From Halalkalibacter alkaliphilus (GTDB taxonomy: Bacteria; Bacillota; Bacilli; Bacillales; Bacillaceae_D), in the NCBI RefSeq assembly GCF_023555415.1, contig NZ_JAKRYL010000001.1:248001-312000 (forward strand): a DNA stretch of 64,000 bases, given 5' to 3'. The position numbers were made by a program, and so were the translations under genes. A model generated the notes under the pieces. That model ran no database searches. It saw only the letters and a list, made by a program, of their open reading frames with translations, and was not told the DNA's origin. Below, piece after piece: positions 1 through 8,176 of this stretch; the stretch's first letter is position 1; every line of letters begins with the position of its first letter.

Positions 1-54
1 TAACCGGTTACTTTTTAGTTCAAAAAAAACAACACGCTTTGTGTAACCGGTTAC
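1..54. promoter_or_regulatory. Pair of LacI-family-type operators
   Basis: TAACCGGTTA at 1-10 and GTAACCGGTTAC at 43-54 are palindromes with a central CG, the usual form of LacI/GalR-family operators. Their centres are 43 bp apart, close to four helical turns, which would allow two dimers on the same face or a small loop. The regulated gene is probably off the left edge, reading leftward, because the nearest gene inside the window (358-1209, minus) ends toward this region. The regulator is not visible here. Confidence 0.6.
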
Positions 55-357
55 AATGTTATAAGTGAATATTACACCTTCATCTATAAAAATGTCAATA
101 CAATTTAGAAAAAAATGAAAATTCTAATTAGTCTTCATTGTCAATCCTCTTCGTTAAATAAATTACGCATAATAATTTTAGATTTCATTATTTTTTTGAA
201 GTATATTTATTTATCTCATAATTGTGTTCTCCACTAGCTAACTCACCTTTTTATATTCTTAGAATTTAGGGGATATCATTAAAAATGGTTCCTGCACCCC
301 ATGGTTACGTTACAGCACGCAGGAACCTTTTATTCAAACCCTAACTTGCTGCTATAC
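55..357. other. Intergenic region, AT-rich
   Basis: About 300 bp without a supportable gene. It holds the terminator of the patatin-like gene (284-331) and otherwise very AT-rich DNA, presumably the promoter region of a gene to the left of the window. Confidence 0.5.
284..331 (-). terminator. Rho-independent terminator of patatin-like gene
   Basis: On the minus strand a stem AAGGTTCCTGC / GCAGGAACC encloses a loop of about 24 nt and is followed by a T-rich tract. It sits 27 bp past the stop codon of the patatin-like gene. Confidence 0.65.
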
Positions 358-1209
358 TCATTCCTCTAACCACTTCTTCAACCGTTCAAACTGCAGTTTT
401 GCATCATGATAGCCAAGTTCGTATAATTCTAACAGTCTCTTTTGATTTCGTTCAAAGCCGCTTAAAGACAGATCGATACTAGGCTGAATTAAAAAGACAT
501 TCTTTTCTTCCTGCTCGGATTCAATAAAGGATAACGTATCATTATATGTAATCAACCGCTTCTCAAAAGAATCAGCAACCGCTGGGAACTTTCGATAAAG
601 TCGCTTCAATACGGAAGATACCCTACTAGCTTTCAACCGTTCATTAGTTGATTTTGTCATAATGACAATGTTTTTCTGATTTCCGTCTTTTTTCGCTTTT
701 CCTAAAGGAATTGGATCAACCAAACCACCATCTAGGAGCAATCGCCCATCATATTCCACAGGACGAGCAATGAAAGGGATAGAGCTAGAAGCTCTAATGA
801 TTTTCAGTATATCGTCTTTATGCCGCTGTTTATTATAGTAAATTGCTTCACCCGAATGACAATCCATCGTCCCTATTAAAAATTGTTGTTTTGTCATTGC
901 AAAGGTGTCAAAATCAAATGGAACAATATGATTTGGCACTTCATCAAACAAAAAATCCATCCCAAACATTTCTCTCTTAAAAAGGAAGTTTCGAAAGGAT
1001 AAATACCGTGGATCATTCACAAGTCCAACATTGACCTTTTTATTTCTCCCCTTTTGTCTCGATACATAAGATGCCCCCATACAAGCACCGGCTGAAACGC
1101 CAATGACATATAGAAAAAACAAATCCTTCTCAAGGAAGTATTCTAGAACCCCAGCCGTATAGAGTCCTTTCATACCCCCACCTTCTAAAACAAGTCCGCA
1201 GTTTTGCAT
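358..1209 (-). CDS. Patatin-like phospholipase family protein
   Basis: A 283-residue patatin-fold acyl hydrolase, expected to cleave acyl esters of phospholipids or related lipids with a Ser-Asp dyad. Visible motifs are the oxyanion-hole loop GGGMKG (residues 10-15), the nucleophile elbow GVSAG with Ser39, and the catalytic DGG with Asp160. No signal peptide or membrane helix is seen, so it is probably cytoplasmic, like the RssA/YlbK-type bacterial patatins. The ~100-residue C-terminal tail after the DGG is as in the family. The ATG at 1209 follows an AAGGA-like site. The gene stands alone, divergent from the symporter at 1442. Substrate is unknown; the family call is secure. Confidence 0.88.
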   Translation of the reverse strand: MQNCGLVLEGGGMKGLYTAGVLEYFLEKDLFFLYVIGVSAGACMGASYVSRQKGRNKKVNVGLVNDPRYLSFRNFLFKREMFGMDFLFDEVPNHIVPFDFDTFAMTKQQFLIGTMDCHSGEAIYYNKQRHKDDILKIIRASSSIPFIARPVEYDGRLLLDGGLVDPIPLGKAKKDGNQKNIVIMTKSTNERLKASRVSSVLKRLYRKFPAVADSFEKRLITYNDTLSFIESEQEEKNVFLIQPSIDLSLSGFERNQKRLLELYELGYHDAKLQFERLKKWLEE

Positions 1210-1441
1210 GTGTGATAGTCCTTTTCTATACTACTTAATCTATTTTAATAATATCATAGGTAAAAATTAGCGAATAGTCATTCACTAGTTAAAAAGAAAG
1301 TACCTTTTTCCAACTATATATATTCAGTTCATACTGATTCACTTGTTTAAATTTTAAAAACTAAAATAATATATTAACTATTCTAATAAATTATTGTATA
1401 ATCTCATAATGATAAAATTTTTATAGATTAGGAGAAAAAGT

Positions 1442-2605
1442 ATGAAACGTTTTGGACTTTTGCCTCGTATTATTTTGGCAATCATTATTGGGATTATTAT
1501 TGGTAAAGTAGCACCTGATTGGACCGTAAGAGTGCTCGCTACGTTTAACGGACTGTTCGGGAATTTCTTAGGCTTTATCATTCCTCTAATTATTATTGGA
1601 TTTATCGCACCTGGAATAGCTCAATTAGGAAAGGGAGCAGGAAAACTACTAGGGATCACAGCTGGAATTGCATACCTTTCTACCATCACAGCTGGTTTAT
1701 TAGCCTTTTTTGCTACTTCTGCCATTTATCCTAATATTTTGCAGGTTGATGGTTTTCTAGCAAGTTTTGAAAATCCTGAGGAAGGCTTACTCTCCTCATT
1801 TTTCACAGTTGAAATGCCTGCTATCATGGGTGTAATGTCCGCATTACTCCTAGCGTTCTTGTTAGGATTAGGGGTGACATTCGTAAAAGGAGATACATTA
1901 ACAAATGTTTTAGTTGAGTTCCGTGGAATTATTGAAAAGGTTATTACTGCTGTCATTATTCCATTATTGCCAGTCCACATCCTTGGCATTTTTGCGAATA
2001 TGTCAAAAGCTGGACAAGTAGAAACAATCATGTCTGTTTTTGCGAAAGTGTTTATCTTAGTTATTATTCTTCATTTAGTTATGTTGGTATTACAATATAC
2101 TGGTAGTGGCGTCTTAAATAAAAAGAATCCTATCTCAATGATGAAAGGTATGCTTCCTGCCTACTTTACGGCACTAGGAACACAATCATCTGCCTCAACG
2201 ATACCAGTAACATTAAGAGAAACAAAGAAAATAGGGGTACGAGAAAGAATAGCAGATTTCACAGTCCCTTTACTTGCTACCGTTCATTTATCAGGTAGTA
2301 CGATTACACTCGTCAGCTGTTCTATGGCAATTATGTTTCTGATGGGAGACACACCTACAATCGGTTCTGTTCTACCATTTATCCTCATGCTAGGTATTAC
2401 AATGGTTGCTGCTCCGGGAGTTCCAGGTGGTGCAGTTATGGCTGCTTTAGGTTTGCTAGAAACGATGCTTGGCTTTGACCAAACGATGATCACGCTTATG
2501 ATTGCACTATACCTTGCACAAGATAGCTTTGGTACAGCTTGTAATGTTACCGGTGATGGAGCTATTTCAGCTTCTGTTGATCGGATTAATAAGATGACGA
2601 GTTAG
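1442..2605 (+). CDS. Dicarboxylate/amino acid:cation symporter (DAACS family)
   Basis: A 387-residue polytopic membrane protein of the glutamate-transporter fold. It should carry an acidic or small neutral amino acid, or a dicarboxylate, into the cell with Na+ or H+. Evidence: many hydrophobic helices, the serine-rich re-entrant-loop motif QSSASTIPVT (about residue 244-253), and near the C terminus an N-V-T-G-D motif followed by GAISASVDR, at the substrate site in this family. At 387 residues it is slightly shorter than GltP (about 430), nearer SstT-type members. An extended -10 (TGTATAAT, TATAAT at 1397-1402) and the site TTAGGAGAAAAAG precede the ATG. It is monocistronic, ending in a bidirectional terminator. 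Exact substrate cannot be told. Confidence 0.85.
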   Translation: MKRFGLLPRIILAIIIGIIIGKVAPDWTVRVLATFNGLFGNFLGFIIPLIIIGFIAPGIAQLGKGAGKLLGITAGIAYLSTITAGLLAFFATSAIYPNILQVDGFLASFENPEEGLLSSFFTVEMPAIMGVMSALLLAFLLGLGVTFVKGDTLTNVLVEFRGIIEKVITAVIIPLLPVHILGIFANMSKAGQVETIMSVFAKVFILVIILHLVMLVLQYTGSGVLNKKNPISMMKGMLPAYFTALGTQSSASTIPVTLRETKKIGVRERIADFTVPLLATVHLSGSTITLVSCSMAIMFLMGDTPTIGSVLPFILMLGITMVAAPGVPGGAVMAALGLLETMLGFDQTMITLMIALYLAQDSFGTACNVTGDGAISASVDRINKMTS

Positions 2606-2607
2606 CA

Positions 2608-2637
2608 AAAAAACATCTGCTTTCGCAGATGTTTTTT
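2608..2637. terminator. Bidirectional Rho-independent terminator
   Basis: AAAAAACATCTGC - TTTC - GCAGATGTTTTTT is a perfect 13-bp stem with A and T tracts on both sides. It lies between the converging symporter gene (ends 2605) and PTS gene (ends 2716) and can serve both. Confidence 0.9.
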
Positions 2638-2715
2638 CTATTTATCCCTTGGTAAAAAAATACCATAATAAGTCTGCCCTTATCAACGGATAGTTCCATT
2701 TCAAAAGATTTACTT

Positions 2716-4818
2716 TTATGCACCTTTTTTCTCAGTCGACATCACCGTAATAATGCCCTCTTCGTTTTCTTCTACAAAACCAATTTTTGCAATACTAACA
2801 TACTGCTCTTCCTGCAAATTAGTAAAGATAATCGGTGTCACGATAGATGTAGCATGCTCTAGAATATAATCTAGATCTACTTCAACTATTTTTTGACCAG
2901 CTTTTACTTTCTGTCCCTCTTGAACAAACGTTTCAAATCCTTTTCCATTTAAGGTTACTGTATCAATTCCTACATGAACCAATAATTCAAGCCCATTTTC
3001 AGATTTTATACCAATCGCATGTTTCGTTGGAAATACATTGATAATTGTCCCATTAACAGGAGTACAAATAGTACCATTAGCTGGTTCGATTGCAAAGCCA
3101 TCTCCCATCATTTTTTTAGAAAAGACTTCATCTGGCACGTCTGTAAGTGGTAAGATATTCCCCTGTACCGGTGTGACGATCTTATCCACTTTAATCTGTT
3201 TTTTTGTTAATTGTACTTCCTCTTCTTTTACTTCTTCTAAAAGCTCCAACTCATCAAATAGGGTTTCTGCCTTTAATAATTCATTCATTTCATTTTTATA
3301 GAGGTCTGAATTCCCTCCAAAAATGGCTTGAATATTATTTCTAACTTTTACAACACCTGCTGCTCCAAGACCTTTTAACATATCTTCGTTAATTCGGTTA
3401 ACCTCTTTAACTTCCACACGTAATCTTGTAAAACAAGCGTCAACGTGAACTAAATTGCCAGGTCCACCTAAAGCAACAATAATATGCTTAGCTATTTCCT
3501 TATTTTTTTCTTGCTTACTCTGCTTTTTTCCCGCTTTCTGTTGATTGAAATCATTTCTGGTAAACAACTTAGCCTCTTGTCCTCCACGGCCAGGTGTAGC
3601 AATATTCCATTTGTTGATTGCAAAACTAAAAGAATAGTAATAAACAGCAAAGAAAATAGCTCCTAATACAAGGTTCATCCACCAATTTGGAGTACCCGGT
3701 AAAACATTAACTAGAACATAATCAATGAAACCTGATCCACCAGCCCACCCAAGGTGAACACCAAGGATGTAGGCAACCGCGTATGAAACACCTGTTAATA
3801 TCGCATGAAACACATATAACAACGGCGCTACAAATAAGAAAGTAAATTCAATTGGCTCTGTTATTCCAGTTAGAAAAGCTGTTCCTGCTGCTGCAATTAA
3901 CATTCCTTTAACAACAGGTCTCTTATCTTTATCTGCTCTTTTATACATAGCCAATGCTGCACCTAATAGGCCGAACATAATAATTGGAAATTTCCCGGCC
4001 ATAAATCGCCCCGCAGTGACTTCCACTCCCGCGGCTATTTGCGCTAAGAAAATATACTGATCACCAGAAACCAATTGGCCTGCAACTTCAGTTGTTCCCC
4101 CTAAACCAGTCCATAAAAATGGTGCATACCAAATGTGGTGTAGTCCTGTTGGAATAAGCAGCCTCTCAAAAGCTCCGTATAACCCTATATATAATGGATT
4201 CGTAGCATCCGTTGCAATAACAGAAGCGATAGTATTAATAACTCCTTGAACCGGAGGCCAAACAATCATCATTAGAAACGCTAGAAAAATTGACGCAAAT
4301 ACCATCGCTATTCCAACAGACCGATCTCCTGCAAAAAAACCTAACATTTCCGGGGGCTGAAACTTATGAAACTTATTGTAAATATAAACTGCTAGAAATC
4401 CGACAACGATCCCGCCTAGGACTCCCGTCTCTAAAGTCGGAATCCCTAAGGCCATTCCGTATTCTCCACTTTGAGCAGTCATTTCAGGTGTAATTTTCAA
4501 CGAAAATGAAATCGTTGTATTCATAATGATATATCCAAGTAGTGCAGCAAGTGCCGCAATTCCCGATCCACCTGTTAACCCAATAGCAATACCAAGCGCA
4601 AAAATAATGGGAAGGTTTTCAAATAAACTTATTCCAATTCGAAGCATCGCCGCACTAATTTCTGCTACAACTGGATTTTGCAACAATTGAATCCGATCTG
4701 CTAAAGGGCCAGATAATGCGGCACCAATACCAAGCAAAATCCCTGCTGCTGGTAACAATGCAACTGGCACCATTAATGCTTTACCAAACTTTTGTAATTT
4801 CCCAAAATCAAATTTCAA
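2716..4818 (-). CDS. PTS alpha-glucoside-type transporter, fused IICBA
   Basis: A 700-residue phosphotransferase-system permease that imports and phosphorylates a sugar. Domain order: IIC, about ten membrane segments (residues 1-400, with FLTGITEPIEFTF typical of the glucose/glucoside family); a Lys/Gln-rich linker; IIB with phospho-Cys462 in VDACFTRLRV; and IIA (about 560-695) with phospho-His615 in LLVHVGIDTV. The fused IIA means no separate Crr-like protein is needed. The adjacent upstream GH4 gene implies the product is an alpha-glucoside-6-phosphate such as maltose-6-phosphate, by analogy to the MalP/GlvC systems, which in B. subtilis lack a fused IIA. It is the second gene of a two-gene operon, 76 bp after the GH4 gene. 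The sugar is inferred from context. Confidence 0.88.
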   Translation of the reverse strand: MKFDFGKLQKFGKALMVPVALLPAAGILLGIGAALSGPLADRIQLLQNPVVAEISAAMLRIGISLFENLPIIFALGIAIGLTGGSGIAALAALLGYIIMNTTISFSLKITPEMTAQSGEYGMALGIPTLETGVLGGIVVGFLAVYIYNKFHKFQPPEMLGFFAGDRSVGIAMVFASIFLAFLMMIVWPPVQGVINTIASVIATDATNPLYIGLYGAFERLLIPTGLHHIWYAPFLWTGLGGTTEVAGQLVSGDQYIFLAQIAAGVEVTAGRFMAGKFPIIMFGLLGAALAMYKRADKDKRPVVKGMLIAAAGTAFLTGITEPIEFTFLFVAPLLYVFHAILTGVSYAVAYILGVHLGWAGGSGFIDYVLVNVLPGTPNWWMNLVLGAIFFAVYYYSFSFAINKWNIATPGRGGQEAKLFTRNDFNQQKAGKKQSKQEKNKEIAKHIIVALGGPGNLVHVDACFTRLRVEVKEVNRINEDMLKGLGAAGVVKVRNNIQAIFGGNSDLYKNEMNELLKAETLFDELELLEEVKEEEVQLTKKQIKVDKIVTPVQGNILPLTDVPDEVFSKKMMGDGFAIEPANGTICTPVNGTIINVFPTKHAIGIKSENGLELLVHVGIDTVTLNGKGFETFVQEGQKVKAGQKIVEVDLDYILEHATSIVTPIIFTNLQEEQYVSIAKIGFVEENEEGIITVMSTEKKGA

Positions 4819-4857
4819 CGTACTACCTCCTTACTTAACCGTTTTCATTTCATAAAT

Positions 4858-4882
4858 TAGGTGAAGGGCCCTCCTTCACCTA
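4858..4882 (-). other. Intercistronic hairpin between GH4 and PTS genes
   Basis: TAGGTGAAGG / CCTTCACCTA, a perfect 10-bp stem with a 5-nt loop, lies between the two genes of the operon. No T tract follows on the minus strand, so it is more likely an mRNA-processing or stability stem than a full terminator. Confidence 0.45.
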
Positions 4883-4894
4883 AATTACCTATTA

Positions 4895-6253
4895 TTATAC
4901 AGATGCCGGTTCCTTTACTTTTAAATTCCCATTTAACTCAGGCCAATAATTTCGGTTAGCCTCAATCATATCATCTAAAATTTCTCTCGCTACCGGTGCA
5001 TTTACAACTGTTCGATTCAAGGTTAACGCTTGTAGTGCTTTATTATAATCATTTTCAAAGAAAGCAGCTACAACAAGCTTCTCATAAGCAAGTTGCCCCT
5101 CAATTAACCCTTTATAAAATGTAGGAATTTTCCCTACTGCAAATGGTTTTGGTCCATGATTTGTAAGCTGTGCAGGCACTTCTACCATTGCATCATCTTG
5201 TAGGTTGGAAATAATACCATTGTTTTTAACAATGACAATAAATGTATCTCCATTGTTATAAGCAAGAGACGCCGCAACTCGAATCATATAACAACCATGA
5301 ATATCCACTTCCAAATGAGCGCCATCTGTTGTTTTATTTTCAATCAGCTGGTCACATAAGCTGTGAACTCTCTTCTCACGTCCGTTAATTACTTGTCTTC
5401 CTCTTGTATTACATACATCTTCTTTATCCACCATTTCCTGCGGGTATAAATAGTATTGTAAATACGTGTTAGGTAAATATTCAGGGAAATCCGTTACCAT
5501 TGTTTTCACTTGTTTAAATGTCTTAATCCAAGATGGATCATTTACAATCTCTGAGTCCTCAGGTAAGAATCCATGATTCAAAATATGACTTTTAATTTCA
5601 TCCGTAAGATCATTTCCTTCTTTATCATACAATTTAGTAAACCAGCCAAAATGATTTAAACCAAAGTATTCAGGCACGAGATCCCAAATCTCTCTCTTAA
5701 GAATGCTCGCGTAACTTACCATAATTGCAGCTGGCATATCACAAATGTTAAGAATCTTTTTATCTTCAGGGAACGCTCTGTTTAGTGCTTCTGCTACAAT
5801 AGCTGCTGGGTTTGTATAATTGAGAATCCATGCATCAGGAGAATAGCTTCTGATGTCATTAACAAGTTCAATCATGTCTCCGATAGAACGCATTCCATAT
5901 GCCATGCCGCCTGGACCACATGTTTCTTGTCCTACGACTCCATGTTTTAACGAAATTTGTTCATCTTGTTCACGCATAGCAAGTCCGCCAGTGCGAATTT
6001 GAACGAAAGCAAAATCAACATTAGAAAATGCCTCTTCTTTATCCGTTGTATAATGAAATGCCTCCAACTCAGGATACTTTTCCTTTAAGATTACTTCACA
6101 CGCCTTAGCAACCTTTTCTTGTCTTTCAACATCTGTATCATAGAACGTGATGCTTTTTAGAGGGAAATTCTCTTTTTCTTCTATTAAACTCATAATCATT
6201 CCCGGTGTATATGTACTCCCTCCACCAACTACAACTAACTTTTGCTTTTTCAT
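4895..6253 (-). CDS. malA: 6-phospho-alpha-glucosidase (GH4)
   Basis: A 452-residue GH4 enzyme. These hydrolyse alpha-glucoside-6-phosphates (for example maltose-6-phosphate) by an NAD+ and Mn2+-dependent oxidation-elimination route in the cytoplasm. The N-terminal Rossmann motif GGGSTYTPG (residues 10-18) is characteristic of the GlvA/MalA branch. The metal ligands expected in GH4 are visible as Cys171 in NICDMPAA and His201 in GLNHFGW. Length is close to B. subtilis MalA. A clear AGGAGG site precedes the ATG. It is the first gene of the operon with the PTS permease, and divergent from a GntR/UTRA regulator. A phospho-beta-glucosidase role is less likely given the GlvA-like N terminus. Confidence 0.88.
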   Translation of the reverse strand: MKKQKLVVVGGGSTYTPGMIMSLIEEKENFPLKSITFYDTDVERQEKVAKACEVILKEKYPELEAFHYTTDKEEAFSNVDFAFVQIRTGGLAMREQDEQISLKHGVVGQETCGPGGMAYGMRSIGDMIELVNDIRSYSPDAWILNYTNPAAIVAEALNRAFPEDKKILNICDMPAAIMVSYASILKREIWDLVPEYFGLNHFGWFTKLYDKEGNDLTDEIKSHILNHGFLPEDSEIVNDPSWIKTFKQVKTMVTDFPEYLPNTYLQYYLYPQEMVDKEDVCNTRGRQVINGREKRVHSLCDQLIENKTTDGAHLEVDIHGCYMIRVAASLAYNNGDTFIVIVKNNGIISNLQDDAMVEVPAQLTNHGPKPFAVGKIPTFYKGLIEGQLAYEKLVVAAFFENDYNKALQALTLNRTVVNAPVAREILDDMIEANRNYWPELNGNLKVKEPASV

Positions 6254-6267
6254 TATAGACCTCCTAA

Positions 6268-6297
6268 GTATAATACGCTTTCAAAGTTGTATTATAT
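6268..6297. promoter_or_regulatory. Candidate GntR/HutC-type operators in divergent promoter
   Basis: GTATAATAC (6268-6276, GTAT-N-ATAC palindrome) and GTATTATAT (6289-6297, eight of nine matches to its complement) lie between malA and the UTRA regulator. Further TAATAC words follow to about 6325. AT-rich GT-N-TA-N-AC boxes are usual for this regulator family, so these are good candidates for the adjacent gene's binding sites. A weak CRE-like TTTGAAAGCG (minus strand) overlaps. Confidence 0.4.
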
Positions 6298-6433
6298 TTG
6301 TATTTAAATTGTTAATACTAATTTAATACATTTTATAAAGGCGGTCAATAATTATTTTCAAAAAAAATAATTTGAACAACTTAATAATTCGCGTATGATA
6401 GAAACAAGGAGCGATTTATTAAGGAGTGGAAAA

Positions 6434-7147
6434 ATGAGTTCATCACCGTTATATAAGCAACTAGCAAAAAAAATTAAACAGCAAATTCATAATGGAGAGC
6501 TTTCCGAAGGAGATGCTATCCCTTCTGAAAATAAACTTGCAGAAACATATGGAGTTAGTCGTGTTACCATTAGACAAGCTATTGATTTACTAGTTAGTCA
6601 AGAGTTATTACGTAGGGTTCAAGGAAGTGGAACCTATGTTAGTGAAAAAAAAATTGAACATAATATATATCACCTTCAAGGGTTTACAGAAGAAATGGAG
6701 CAGTTAAAAAAGAAGACCATTAATAAAGTGTTATGTTATGAATTGAAGCATCCAGATGAAAAAATCAGAGGTATTTTAGGTTTAGACGAGGATGACCAAA
6801 CGTTTTTCGTCAGTCGTTTACGTTATGTTGACGATAAACCCGTCGTTTTCGAGAGGACTTATTTACCAGTAACCCTTTTCCCAGACCTTTCTTATGAGGT
6901 CATGCAAGGATCAAAATATAAATTTATAGAGCAGCAAAAGAAATGGCGAATTAAGCAGAGCTTCCAAGAGATTATCCCTCTTTTACCAGATGAAGAAATC
7001 AGGAAATTGCTTTCCTTAAAAGAAGGTACTCCTATTTTAAAAGTTCGTCTTTGGTCGACGCTAGAAAATGACGTTGTCTTTGAGTATACAGAGCTCTTCT
7101 TTAAGAGCGATGATTATAAGTTTACAATTGTCGCAAATAGATTTTAA
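6434..7147 (+). CDS. GntR-family regulator with UTRA domain, alpha-glucoside operon
   Basis: A 237-residue HutC-subfamily regulator: winged helix-turn-helix (about residues 5-70, with the hallmark NKLAETYGVSRVTIRQAIDLL) and a UTRA ligand-binding domain (about 90-235). The ligand is probably a phosphorylated sugar such as maltose-6-phosphate, as TreR binds trehalose-6-phosphate. An upstream in-frame ATG (6395) lacks a ribosome site, whereas ATG 6434 has AAGGAG at 6421, so I use 6434. It is divergent from malA and probably represses it. Known B. subtilis malA control uses an RpiR-type activator (GlvR/MalR), so a UTRA regulator is a different arrangement. The ligand is inferred from context. Confidence 0.82.
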   Translation: MSSSPLYKQLAKKIKQQIHNGELSEGDAIPSENKLAETYGVSRVTIRQAIDLLVSQELLRRVQGSGTYVSEKKIEHNIYHLQGFTEEMEQLKKKTINKVLCYELKHPDEKIRGILGLDEDDQTFFVSRLRYVDDKPVVFERTYLPVTLFPDLSYEVMQGSKYKFIEQQKKWRIKQSFQEIIPLLPDEEIRKLLSLKEGTPILKVRLWSTLENDVVFEYTELFFKSDDYKFTIVANRF

Positions 7148-7311
7148 TTTTTCTAGAACTAGATTTTATGGGTGATAAAAAACCTTCTCACTTTACTTGT
7201 TGATGGTTCACGATAGTTTCACAAGTAATGCATCATTTTCATGTTAAAATAACTTTATACATGTACCAAATTTTAAAAAAGACAAATAGAGGAACAGGGA
7301 GAGAAACACAA

Positions 7312-7845
7312 ATGAAACGGAAAATTTCTGTTATTGTTGGATTAGCTTTCGTTGCCATAGCTGTGTACTTTTTTACGGGAAACAGTGAAAGTGCAACAAC
7401 AGATTATGACGTTGATAATATCAAGGAATTGGTGCACGATTACAGCGTAGGCAACATTTTAAATCAGTCCGCTTCGATCACGTCGCATGAACTGATTGTC
7501 ACTGACAGTGATGGGACCAAAGTAAGCTATGACCTACCTGAAGATGAATTCTTTCTATCAATTGCGCCATATGTCAATGAAACCCACCCTTGACACAATC
7601 ATAACTTGACAGGTTGTCAAGGAGAAATCGTGAACGAAGAATTTAATGTATACATTGAAGATATGGATGGAAATGTTTTAGTAGATGAAAAAATGACATC
7701 TCTAGCAAATGGATTTATTGATTTGTGGCTGCCACGAGAAAAAACGTACCATGTAACGATTACACATGACGATAAAATAGCTGAGTCGGAACTTTCCACG
7801 TTTGAGGGAGACAAGACTTGTATTACAGATATGCAGTTGATGTAG
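7312..7845 (+). CDS. cueP: CueP-family copper-binding protein with in-frame TGA (candidate selenoprotein)
   Basis: One reading frame of 178 codons interrupted only by TGA at 7591-7593. The N terminus is basic then hydrophobic (export signal or anchor, about residues 4-22). The body carries the CueP signature SIAPYVNETHP-[TGA]-HNHNLTGCQGE. As I recall, CueP of Salmonella, a periplasmic copper-binding protein, has three key cysteines at 96, 104 and 172. Here the TGA is codon 94, and cysteines lie at 102 and 170, giving identical spacings of 8 and 68. The TGA therefore sits exactly where the first cysteine belongs. The 83 codons after it are intact. Immediately downstream is a 7-bp hairpin (7605-7621) with a GGU loop at nucleotides 22-24 counted from the U of UGA, the same place as in E. 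coli fdhF as I recall it. Selenocysteine decoding is the attractive reading; a nonsense-mutated pseudogene is the alternative. ATG 7312 follows GGGAGAG. Confidence 0.7.
7605..7621 (+). promoter_or_regulatory. SECIS-like hairpin after in-frame TGA
   Basis: CTTGACA - GGT - TGTCAAG is a perfect 7-bp stem with a 3-nt GGU loop, starting 11 nt past the TGA codon at 7591-7593. Bacterial SECIS elements are short stem-loops just after the UGA with a G in the apical loop, typically GGU, and this matches. It lacks the bulged U described for E. coli SelB binding. It overlaps codons of the conserved LTGCQ motif, so protein conservation constrains it too. Confidence 0.5.
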
Positions 7846-7878
7846 CACAAAAGCACCTATCGATTAGGTGCTTTTGTG
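7846..7878. terminator. Bidirectional Rho-independent terminator
   Basis: CACAAAAGCACCT - ATCGATT - AGGTGCTTTTGTG forms a perfect 13-bp stem right after the cueP-like stop codon. It also lies just past the 3' end of the bactofilin-like gene on the other strand. Confidence 0.85.
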
Positions 7879-7903
7879 TGTTCTATTGATTAGATCGTGC
7901 CAA

Positions 7904-8161
7904 TTAGACCTCAAACATCTCGCCTTCAATCAAACCAATCATCTCAATTCTTGCTCCTTCATTATAAACATTTCCGGCAATAGTGTTTTGGACAGAAACA
8001 ATGGACCCTTTCTTTAAGAATAGATCACCAATTAATTTACCATCTAAACAAAGTTTGGCTCCTGGTAATACAGTAAGATTTCCATTAAATGTTCCTGTTA
8101 ATAAGGTATCGCATTCTACTACCAAATCCTCTTCTTGACCATTCGTACTAATCAATTTCAT
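7904..8161 (-). CDS. Small bactofilin-like (polymer-forming beta-helix) protein
   Basis: An 85-residue protein of short repeating beta turns (GTFNGNLTVLPGAKLCLDGKL; GDLFLKKGSIVSVQNTIAGNV), the pattern of a right-handed beta-helix as in bactofilins. Bactofilins are usually 110-200 residues, so this is a minimal version. No signal peptide. ATG with a strong GAGGAGGG site. It follows the Ytr-like ABC permease gene by 16 bp and is probably in that operon. Function is unknown; assignment rests on repeat pattern only. Confidence 0.55.
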   Translation of the reverse strand: MKLISTNGQEEDLVVECDTLLTGTFNGNLTVLPGAKLCLDGKLIGDLFLKKGSIVSVQNTIAGNVYNEGARIEMIGLIEGEMFEV

Positions 8162-8176
8162 GTAATCCCTCCTCAG

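Noticed and set aside
1378-1581. Minus-strand frame opposite the symporter start and similar antisense frames in most large genes
   Set aside because: They are antisense to clear, well-motivated genes, have no ribosome sites and no recognisable domains.
7606-7845. Separate small gene starting with TTG after the TGA in the cueP-like frame
   Set aside because: It has no ribosome site of its own, and the frame continues the CueP protein exactly with both conserved downstream cysteines at correct spacing, so it is the second half of one gene.
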